Positions 52,532-63,986 of a DNA stretch of 64,000 nucleotides are shown here, in pieces. The DNA is from Cinclus cinclus (taxonomy: Eukaryota; Chordata; Aves; Passeriformes; Cinclidae): assembly GCF_963662255.1 (NCBI RefSeq), contig NC_085052.1, positions 36,342,654 through 36,406,653 of the forward strand, read 5' to 3'. The translations under genes and the position numbers were made by a program. Under the pieces are notes generated by a model that saw only the letters and a list, made by a program, of their open reading frames with translations, was not told where the DNA came from and ran no database searches. Numbering within the stretch: the stretch's first letter is position 1; the number at the start of each line of letters is the position of its first letter.

Positions 52532-55500
52532 ATTGTGACCCAATGGAGGCTAACAATCTAATGATCCCTTGTGACACCAATGGGCCTAAAAGGGGCAGGG
52601 ATGTATTGTGAAAGCATGGGGCCCAATTAAAACCTGGTACAATTACGCCACCATGGAGGCCAAGAATCAAGTGATTCATTGTGACATCAACTGGCCTAAA
52701 AGGGCATGGGATGCATTGTGACACCACAGAGGTTAAGAGAAGCAAGGAACCATTGTGACCCAATGCAGGCTAACAATCTAATGATCCCTTGTGACACCAA
52801 TGGGCCTAAAAGGGGCCAGGGATGAATTGTTACAGCACGGGGACCAATAGAAGAAAGGATTTATTATGCCACCATGGAGGCCCAGAATCAAATAATTCAT
52901 TGTGACATCAAGTGGCCTAAAAGGGCATGGGATGCATTGTGACAGCACAGGGGTTAAGAGAAGCAAGGATCCATTGTGACCCAATGGAGGCTAACAATCT
53001 AATGATCCCTTTTGACACCAATGGGCCTAAAAGGGGCAGGGATGTATTGTGAAAGCATGGGGCCCAATGAAAACCTGGTACAATTACGCCACCATGGAGG
53101 CCAAGAATCAAATGGTTCATTGTGACATCATGTGGCCTAAAAGGGCATGGGATGCACTGTGACACCACAGGGGTTATGAGAAGCAAGGAACCATTGTGAC
53201 CCAATGCAGGCTAACAATCTAAGAATCCCTTTTGACACCAGGGGGCGCAAAAGGACCACGGATGGACTCTGACAGCATGGGGACCTATAGAAGCAAGGAA
53301 CCATTATGACGCCATGAAGGCCAAGAATCAAATGGTTCATTGTAAGACCAAGTGGCCTAAAAGGGCTTGGAATGCATTGTGACACCACAGAGGTTAAGAG
53401 AAGCCAGGAACCATTGTGACCCAATGCAGGCTAACCATCTAATGATCCCTTGTGGCACCAGGGGGTATAAAAAGGGCCAGGGATGGATTGTTACAGCACG
53501 GGGATGAATAGAAGCAAGGATCTATTATGCCACCGTGGAGGCCAAGAATCAAATGATTCATTGTGACATCAAGTGGCCTAAAAGGGCATGGGATGCATTG
53601 TGACACCACAGAGGTTAAGAGAAGCAAGGATCCATTGTGACCCAATGGAGGCTAATAATCCCGGTATCCCTTCTGACACCAGGGGGCGTAAAAGGGCCAG
53701 GGATGAATTGTGACAGCATGGGGCCCAATAGAAACAAGGAACCATTAAGACACCATGGAGGCCAAGAATCAAGTGATTCATTGTGACATCAAGTGGCCTA
53801 AAAGGGCATGTGATGCATTGTGACACCACAGAGGTTAAGAGAAGCAAGGAACCATTGTGACCCAATGCAGGCTAACAATCTAATGATCCCTTGTGACACC
53901 AATGGGCCTAAAAGGGCCAGGGATGTATTGTTACAGCACGGGGAACAATAGAAGCAAGGATCTATTATGCCACCATGGAGGCTAAGAATCAAAAAATTCA
54001 TTGTGACATCAAGTGGCCTAAAAGGGCATGGGATGCATTGTGACAGCACAGGGGTTAAGAGAAGCAAGGATCCCTTGTGACCCAATGGAGGCTAACAATC
54101 TAATGATCCCTTTTGACACCAATGGGCCTAAAAGGGGCAGGGATGTATTTTGAAAGCATGGGGCCCAATGAAAACCTGGTACAATTACGCCACCATGGAG
54201 GCCAAGAATCAAATGATTCATTGTGACATCAAGTGGCCTAAAAGGGCATGGGATGCATTATGACACCACAGGGGTTAAGAGAAGCAAGGATCCATTGTGA
54301 CCCAATGCAGGCTAACAATCTAAGAATCCCTTTTGACACCAGGGGGCGCAAAAGGACCACGGATGGACTCTGACAGCATGGGGACCTATAGAAGCAAGGA
54401 ACCATTATGACACCATGAAGGCCAAGAATCAAATGGTTCATTGTGACATGAAGTGGCCTAAAAGGGCTTGGAATGCATTGTGACAGCACAGAGGTTAAGA
54501 GAAGGAAGGAACCATTGTGACCCAATGCAGGCTAACAATCTAATGATCCCTTGTGGCACCAGGGGGTATAAAATGGCCAGGGATGGATTGTTACAGCACG
54601 GGGACCAATAGAAGCAAGGATCTATTATGCCACCGTGGAGGCCAAGAATCAAATGATTCATTGTGACATCAAGTGGCCTAAAAGGGCATGGGATGCATTG
54701 TGACAGCACAGGGGTGAAGAGAAGCAAGGATCCATTGTGACCCAATGCAGGCTAACAATCTAATGATCCCTTGTGACACCAATGGGCCTAAAAGGGCCAG
54801 GGATGAATTGTTACAGCACGGGGACCAATAGAAGCAAGGATCTATTATGCCACCATGGAGGCCCAGACTCAAATAATTCATTGTGACATCAAGTGGCCTA
54901 AAAGGGCATGGGATGCATTGTGACACCACAGGGGTTAAGAGAAGCAAGGATCCATTGTGACCCAATGGAGGCTAACAATCTAATGATCCCTTGTGACACC
55001 AATGGGCCTAAAAGGGGCAGGGATGTATTGTGAAAGCATGGGGCCCAATTAAAACCTGGTACAATTACGCCACCATGGAGGCCAAGAATCAAATGATTCA
55101 TTGTGACATCATGTGGCCTAAAAGGGCATGGGATGCATTGTGACACCACAGGGGTGAAGAGAAGCAAGGATCCATTGTGACCCAATGGAGGCTAACAATC
55201 TAATAATCCCGTTTGACACCAATGGGCCTAAAAGTGGCAGGGATGTATTGTGAAAGCATGGTGCCCAATTAAAACCTGGTACAATTACGCCACCATGGAG
55301 GCCAAGAATAAAATGATTCATTGTGACATCAAGTGGCCTAAAAGGGCATGGGATGCATTGTGACACCACAGAGGTTAAGAGAAGCAAGGAACCATTGTGA
55401 CCCAATGCAGGCTAACAATCTAAGAATCCCTTTTGACACCAGGGGGCGCAAAAGGACCACGGATGGACTCTGACAGCATGGGGACCTATAGAAGCAAGGA

Positions 55501-58500
55501 ACCATTATGACACCATGAAGGCCAAGAATCAAATGGTTCATTGTGACATGAAGTGGCCTAAAAGGGCTTGGAATGCATTGTGACAGCACAGAGGTTAAGA
55601 GAAGGAAGGAACCATTGTGACCCAATGCAGGCTAACAATCTAATGATCCCTTGTGGCACCAGGGGGTATAAAAAGGGCCAGGGATGGATTGTTACAGCAC
55701 GGGGACCAATAGAAGCAAGGATCTATTATGCCACCGTGGAGGCCAAGAATCAAATGATTCATTGTGACATCAAGTGGCCTAAAAGGGCATGGGATGCATT
55801 GTGACAGCACAGGGGTTAAGAGAAGCAAGGATCCATTGTGACCCAATGGAGTCTAATAATCCCAGGATCCCATTTGACACCAGGGGGCGTAAAAGGGCCA
55901 GGGATCAATTGTGACAGCATGGGGCCCAATAGAAACAAGGAACCATTATGACACCATGGAGGCCAAGAATCAAATGATTCATTGTGACATCAAGTGGCCT
56001 GAAAGGGCATGGGATGCATTGTGACAGCACAGGGGTTAAGAGAAGCAAGGATCCATTGTGACCCAATGGAGGCTAACAATCTAATGATCCCTTGTGACAC
56101 CAATGGGCCTAAAAGGGGCAGGGATATATTGTGAAAGCATGGGGCCCAATGAAAACCTGGTACAATTACGCCACCATGGAGGCCAGGAATCAAATGGTTC
56201 ATTGTGACATCAAGTGGCCTAAAAGTGCATGGGATGCATTATGACACCACAGGGGTAAGGAGAAGCAAGGAACCATTGTGACCCAATGCAGGCTAACAAT
56301 CTAATGATCCCTTGTGACACCAATGGGCCTAAAAGGGCCAGGGATGAATTGTTACAGCACGGGGACCAATAGAAGCAAGGATCTATTATGCCACCATGGA
56401 GGCCCAGACTCAAATAATTCATTGTGACATCAAGTGGCCTAAAAGGGCATGGGATGCATTGTGACACCACAGGGGTTAAGAGAAGCAAGGAACCATTGTG
56501 ACCCAATGCAGGCTAACAATCTAATGATCCCTTGTGGCACCAGGGGGTATAAAAAGGGCCAGGGATGGATTGTTACAGCACGGGGACCAATAGAAGCAAG
56601 GATCTATTATGCCCCCGTGGAGGCCAAGAATCAAATGGTTCATTGTGACATCAAGTGGCCTAAAAGGGCTTGGAATGCATTGTGACAGCACAGGGGTTAA
56701 GAGAAGCAAGGAACCATTGTGACCCAATGCAGGCTAACAATCTAATAATCCCGTTTGACACCAATGGGCCAAAAAGTGGCAGGGATGTATTGTGAAAGCA
56801 TGGGGCCCAATTAAAACCTGTTACAATTACGCCAGCATGGAGGCCAAGAATCAAATGATTCATTGTGACATCAAGTGGCCTAAAAGGGCATGGGATGCAT
56901 TGTGACACCACAGGGGTTAAGAGAAGCAAGGAACCATTGTGACCCAATGCAGGCTAACAATCTAATGATCCCTTGTGACACCAATGGGCCTAAAAGGGGC
57001 AGGGATGTATTGTGAAAGCATGGGGCCCAATTAAAACCTGGTACAATTACGCCACCATGGAGGCCAAGAATCAAGTGATTCATTGTGACATCAACTGGCC
57101 TAAAAGGGCATGGGATGCATTGTGACACCACAGATGTTAAGAGAAGCAAGGATCCATTGTGACCCAATGCAGGCTAACAATCTAATGATCCCTTGTGACA
57201 CCAATGGGCCTAAAAGGGCCAGGGAAGAATTGTTACAGCACGGGGACCAATAGAAGCAAGGATCTATTATGCCACCATGGAGGCCAAGAATCAAATAATT
57301 CATTGTGACATCAAGTGGCCTAAAAGGGCATGGGATGCATTGTGACAGCACAGGGGTTAAGAGAAGCAAGGATCCATTGTGACCCAATGGAGGCTAACAA
57401 TCTAATGATCCCTTTTGACACCAATGGGCCTAAAAGGGGCAGGGATGTATTGTGAAAGCATGGGGCCCAATGAAAACCTGCTACAATTACGCCACCATGG
57501 AGGCCAGGAATGAAATGGTTCATTGTGACATCAAGTGGCCTAAAAGGGCATGGGATGCATTATGACACCACAGGGGTAAGGAGAAGCAAGGAACCATTGT
57601 GACCCAATGCAGGCTAACAATCTAATGATCCCTGTGACACCAATGGGCCTAAAAGGGCCAGGGATGAATTGTTACAGCACGGGGACCAATAGAAGCAAGG
57701 ATCTATTATGCCACCATGGAGGCCCAGAATCAAATAATTCATTGTGACATCAAGTGGCCTAAAAGGGCATGGGATGCATTGTGACACCACAGGGGTTAAG
57801 AGAAGGAAGGAACCATTGTGACCCAATGCAGGCTAACAATCTAATGATCCCTTGTGGCACCAGGGGGTATAAAAAGGGACAGGGATGGATTGTTACAGCA
57901 CGGGGACCAATAGAAGCAAGGATCTATTATGCCCCCGTGGAGGCCAAGAATCAAATGGTTCATTGTGACATCAAGTGGCCTAAAAGGGCTTGGAATGCAT
58001 TGTGACAGCACAGGGGTTAAGAGAAGCAAGGATCCATTGTGACCCAATGGAGGCTAACAATCTAATGATCCCTTGTGACACCAATGGGCCTAAAAGGGGC
58101 AGGGATGTATTGTGAAAGCATGGGGCCCAATTAAAACCTGGTACAATTACGCCACCATGGAGGCCAAGAATCAAATGATTCATTGTGACATCAAGTGGCC
58201 TAAAAGGGCATGGGATGCATTGTGACACCACAGGGGTTAAGAGTAGCAAGGAACCATTGTGACCCAATGCAGGCTAACAATCTAATGATCCCTTGTGACA
58301 CCAATGGGCCTAAAAGGGCCAGGGATTAAGTGTTACAGCACGGGGACCAATAGAAGCAAGTATCTATTATGCCACCATGGAGGCCAAGAATCAAATAATT
58401 CATTGTGACATCATGTGGCCTAAAAGGGCATGGGATGCATTGTGACAGCACAGGGGTTAAGAGAAGCAAGGAACCATTGTGACCCAATGCAGGCTAACAA

Positions 58501-58916
58501 TCTAATGATCCCTTGTGGCACCAGGGGGTATTAAAAGGGCCAGGGATGGATTGTTACAGCACGGGGACCAATAGAAGCAAGGATCTATTATGCCACCGTG
58601 GAGGCCAAGAATCAAATGATTCATTGTGACATCAAGTGGCCTAAAAGGGCATGGGATGCATTGTGACAGCACAGGGGTTAAGAGAAGCAAGGATCCATTG
58701 TGACCCAATGGAGTCTAATAATCCCAGGATCCCATTTGACACCAGGGGGCGTAAAAGGGCCAGGGATCAATTGTGACTGCATGGGGCCCAATAGAAACAA
58801 GGAACCATTATGACACCATGGAGGCCAAGAATCAAATGATTCATTGTGACATCAAGTGGCCTAAAAGGGCTTGGAATGCATTGTGACAGCACAGAGGTTA
58901 AGAGAAGCAAGGAACC

Positions 58917-61900
58917 ATTGTGACCCAATGAAGGCTAACAATCCTATCATCCCTTGTGGCGCCAGGGGGTATAAAAAGGGCCAGGGATGAATTGTTACAG
59001 CACTGGGACCAATAGAAGCAAGGATCTATTATGCCCCCGTGGAGGCCAAGAATCAAATGATTCATTGTGACATCATGTGGCCTAAAAGGGCATGGGATGC
59101 ATTGTGACAGCACAGGGGTTAAGAGAAGCAAGGATCCATTGTGACCCAATGCAGGCTAACAATCTAAGAATCCCTTTTGACACCAATGGGCCTAAAAGGG
59201 GCAGGGATGTATTGTGAAAGCATGGGACCCAATTAAAACCTGGTACAATTTCGCCACCATGGAGCCCAAGAATCAAATGATTCATTGTGACATCAAGTGG
59301 CCTAAAAGGGCATGGGATGCATTGTGACACCACAGGGGTTAAGGGAAGCAAGGAACCATTGTGACCCAATGGAGTCTAATAATCCCAGGATCCCATTTCA
59401 CACCAATGGGCCTAAAAGGGGCAGGGATGTATTGTGAAAGCATGGGGCCCAATTAAAACCTAGTACAATTACGCCACCATGGAGGCCAAGAATCAAATAA
59501 TTCATTGTGACATCAAGTGGCCTAAAAGGGCATGGGATGCACTGTGACACCACAGAGGTTAAGAGAAGCAAGGAACCATTGTGACCCAATGCAGGCTAAC
59601 ATTCTAAGAATCCCTTTTGACACCAGGTTGGCGCAAAAGGACCACGGATGAACTCTGAGAGCACGGGGACCTATAGAAGCAAGGAACCATTATGCCACCG
59701 TGGAGGCCAAGAATCAAATGGTTCATTGTGACATCAAGTGGCCTAAAAGGGCATGGGATGCATTGTGACAGCACAGGGGTTAAGAGAAGCAAGGATCCAT
59801 TGTGACCCAATGGAGGCTAATAATCCCAGGATCCCATTTGACACCAGGGGGCGTAAAAGGGCCAGGGATGAATTGTGACAGCATGGGGCCTAATAGAAAA
59901 AAGGAACCATTATGACACCATGGAGGCCAAGAATCAAATGATTCATTGTAACATCAAGTGGCCTAAAAGGGCATGGGATGCATTGTGACACCACAGAGGC
60001 TAAGAGAAGCAAGGAACAATTGTGACCCAATGCAGGCTAACAATCTAAGAATCCCTTTTGAAACCAGGGGGCGCAAAATGACCATGGATGAACCTTGACA
60101 GCATGGGGACCTATAGAAGCAAGGAATCATTATGACACCATGAAGGCCAAGAATAAAATGGTTCATTGTAAGACCAAGTGGCCTAAAAGGGCTTGGAATG
60201 CATTGTGACACCACAGAGGTTAAGAGAAGCAAGGAACCATTGTGACCCAATGCAGGCTAACCATCTAATGATCCCTTGGGGCACCAGGGGGGTATAAAAA
60301 GGGCCAGGGATGGATTGTTACAGCACGGGGACCAATAGAAGCAAGGATCTATTATGCCACCATGGAGGCCAAGAATCAAATGATTCATTGTGACATCAAG
60401 TGGCCTAAAAGGGCATGGGATGCATTGTGACACCACAGGGGTTAAGAGTAGCAAGGAACCATTGTGACCCAATGGAGGCTAACAATCTAATGATCCCTTG
60501 TGGCACCAGGGGGTATAAAAAGGGCCAGGGATGGATTGTTACAGCACGGGGACCAATAGAAGCAAGGATCTATTATGCCACCGTGGAGGCCAAGAATCAA
60601 ATGATTCATTGTGACATCATGTGGCCTAAAAGGGCATGGGATGCATTGTGACAGCACAGGGGTGAAGAGAAGCAAGGATCCATTGTGACCCAATGGAGGC
60701 TAACAATCTAATAATCCCTTTTGACACCAATGGGCCTAAAAGGGGCAGGGATGTATTGTGAAAGCATGGGGCCCAATTAAAACCTGGTACAATTACGCCC
60801 CCATGGAGGTCAAGAATCAAATGATTCATTGTGACATCATGTGGCCTAAAAGGGCATGGGATGCACTGTGACACCACAGGGGTTATGAGAAGCCAGGAAC
60901 CATTGTGACCCAATGCAGGCTAACAATCTAAGAATCCCTTTTGACACCAGGGGGCGCAAAAGGACCACGGATGGACTCTGACAGCATGGGGACCTATAGA
61001 AGCAAGGAACCATTATGACGCCATGAAGGCCAAGAATCAAATGGTTCATTGTAAGACCAAGTGGCCTAAAAGGGCTTGGAATGCATTGTGACACCACAGA
61101 GGTTAAGAGAAGCCAGGAACCATTGTGACCCAATGCAGGCTAACCATCTAATGATCCCTTGTGGCACCAGGGGGTATAAAAAGGGCCAGGGATGGATTGT
61201 TACAGCACGGGGACCAATAGAAGCAAGGATCTATTATGCCACCGTGGAGGCCAAGAATCAAATGATTCATTGTGACATCAAGTGGCCTAAAAGGGCATGT
61301 GATGCATTGTGACACCACAGAGGTTAAGAGAAGCAAGGAACCATTGTGACCCAATGCAGGCTAACAATCTAATGATCCCTTGTGACACCAATGGGCCTAA
61401 AAGGGCCAGGGATGGATTGTTACAGCACGGGGACCAATAGAAGCAAGGATCTATTATGCCACCATGGAGGCCAAGAATCAAATAATTCATTGTGACATCA
61501 AGTGGCCTAAAAGGGCATGGGATGCATTATGACACCACAGGGGTTAAGAGAAGCAAGGATCCATTGTGACCCAATGCAGGCTAACAATCTAAGAATCCCT
61601 TTAGACACCAGGGGGCGCAAAAGGACCACGGATGGACTCTGACAGCATGGGGACCTATAGAAGCAAGGAACCATTATGACACCATGAAGGCCAAGAATCA
61701 AATGGTTCATTGTGACATGAAGTGGCCTAAAAGGGCTTGGAATGCATTGTGACAGCACAGAGGTTAAGAGAAGGAAGGAACCATTGTGACCCAATGCAGG
61801 CTAACAATCTAATGATCCCTTGTGTCACCAGGGGGTATAAAAAGGGCCAGGGATGGATTGTTACAGCACGGGGACCAATAGAAGCAAGGATCTATTATGC

Positions 61901-63986
61901 CACCGTGGAGGCCAAGAATCAAATGATTCATTGTGACATCAAGTGGCCTAAAAGGGCATGGGATGCATTGTGACACCACAGGGGTTAAGAGAAGCAAGGA
62001 ACCATTGTGACCCAATGCAGGCTAACCATCTAATGATCCCTTGTGGCACTAGGGGGTATAAAAAGGGCCAGGGATGGACTGTTACAGCACGGGGACCAAT
62101 AGAAGCAAGGATCTATTATGCCACCGTGGAGGCCAAGAATCAAATGATTCATTGTGACATCATGTGGCCTAAAAGGGCATGGGATGCATTGTGACAGCAC
62201 AGGGGTTAAGAGAAGCAAGGATCCATTGTGACCCAATGGAGGCTAACAATCTAATAATCCCTTTTGACACCAATGGGCCTAAAAGGGGCAGGGATGTATT
62301 GTGAAAGCATGGGGCCCAATTAAAACCTGGTACAATTACGCCACCATGGAGGCCAAGAATCAAATGATTCATTGTGACATTAAGTGGCCTAAAGGGGCAT
62401 GGGATGCAATGTGACACCACAGAGGTTAAGAGAAGCAAGGATCCATTGTGACCCAATGCAGGCTAACAATCTAAGAATCCCTTTTGACACCAGGGGGCGC
62501 AAAAGGACCACGGATGGACTCTGACAGCAAGGGGACCTATAGAAGCAAGGAACCATTATGACACCATGAAGGCCAAGAATCAAATGGTTCATTGTAAGAC
62601 CAAGTGGCCTAAAAGGGCTTGGAATGAATTGTGACACCACAGAGGTTAAGAGAAGGAAGGAACCATTGTGACCCAATGCAGGCTAACAACCTAATGATCC
62701 CTTGTGGCACCAGGGGGTATAAAAAGGGCCAGGGATGGATTGTTACAGCCCGGGGACCAATAGAAGCAAGGATCTATTATGCCCCCGTGGAGGCCAAGAA
62801 TCAAATGATTCATTGTGACATCATGTGGCCTAAAAGGGCATGGGATGCATTGTGACACCACAGGGGTTAAGAGAAGCAAGGATCCATTGTGACCCAATGG
62901 AGGCTAATAATCCCAGGATCCCATTTGACACCAGGGGGCGTAAAAGGGCCAGGGATGAATTGTGACTGCATGGGGCCCAATAGAAACAAGGAACCATTAT
63001 GACACCATGGAGGCCAAGAATCAAGTGATTCATTGTGACATCAAGTGGCCTAAAAGGGCATGGGATGCATTGTGACACCACAGAGGTTAAGAGAAGCAAG
63101 GAACCATTGTGACCCAATGCAGGCTAACAATCTAATGATCCCTTGTGACACCAATGGGCCTAAAAGGGCCAGGGATGAATTGTTACAGCACGGGGACCAA
63201 TAGAAGCAAGTATCTATTATGCCACCATGGAGGCCAAGAATCAAATAATTCATTGTGACATCATGTGGCCTAAAAGGGCATGGGATGCATTGTGACAGCA
63301 CAGGGGTTAAGAGAAGCAAGGAACCATTGTGACCCAATGCAGGCTAACCATCTAATGATCCCTTGTGGCACCAGGGGGTATAAAAAGGGCCAGGGATGGA
63401 TTGTTACAGCACGGGGACCAATAGAAGCAAGGATCTATTATGCCCCCGTGCAGGCCAAGGATCAAATGATTCATTGTGACATCATGTGGCCTAAAAGGGC
63501 ATGGGATGCATTGTGACACCACAGGGGTGAAGAGAAGCAAGGATCCATTGTGACCCAATGGAGGCTAACAATCTAATAATCCCGTTTGACACCAATGGGC
63601 CAAAAAGTGGCGGGGATGTATTGTGAAAGCATGGTGCCCAATTAAAACCTGTTACAATTACGCCAGCATGGAGGCCAAGAATCAAATAATTCATTGTGAC
63701 ATCAAGTGGCCTAAAAGGGCATGGGATGCATTGTGACAGCACAGGGGTTAAGAGAAGCAAGGATCCATTGTGACCCAATGGAGGCTAACAATCTAATAAT
63801 CCCTTTTGACACCAATGGGCCTAAAAGGGGCAGGGATGTATTGTGAAAGCATGGGGCCCAATTAAAACCTGGTACAATTACGCCACCATGGAGGCCAAGA
63901 ATCAAATGATTCATTGTGACATTAAGTGGCCTAAAGGGGCATGGGATGCAATGTGACACCACAGAGGTTAAGAGAAGCAAGGATCC
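58917..63986 (+). repeat. Right mosaic block related to 25.9-32 kb
   Basis: The order is III I, IV/I hybrid, II/III hybrid, IV II III III I II III V II III III I II III IV V III I I. It follows 33,368 onward (offset 25,549) and 25,878 onward. It loses one monomer at the IV/I hybrid, two monomers (I and II) after 60,460, and one I after 61,562. I-monomer marks at 62,225 and 63,767 (TGACATTAAGTGGCCTAAAG) are the same, giving a local 1,542-bp, seven-monomer recurrence at the right end. Confidence 0.75.
59358..59577 (+). repeat. Hybrid IV/I monomer at a one-monomer deletion
   Basis: The monomer starts as class IV (GTCTAATAATCCCAGGATCC) and switches near 59,395-59,401 to class I (CACCAATGGGCCTAAAAGGG, then AAAACCTAGTACAATTACGC). 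In the paralogous places (14,867-15,306, 26,319-26,758 and 33,809-34,248) IV and I are two separate monomers. A 220-bp in-register loss therefore fused them. Confidence 0.83.

Larger units (their letters stand above)
51651..58916 (+). repeat. 7,266-bp higher-order unit, 33 monomers, shortened copy 2
   Basis: The order is I II III IV I V I II III IV V I II III V I, then I II III IV I V III I I V I V III I V III IV. Compared with 42,842-51,650 there are three changes. A V monomer (52,752-52,972) is added. Two III monomers (45,923-46,364) are replaced by one I (54,954-55,173). Seven monomers, III IV I III IV V III (47,907-49,449, 1,543 bp), are missing after 56,715. Offsets step 8,809, 9,030/9,031, 8,809, 7,266 accordingly. 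Confidence 0.8.
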
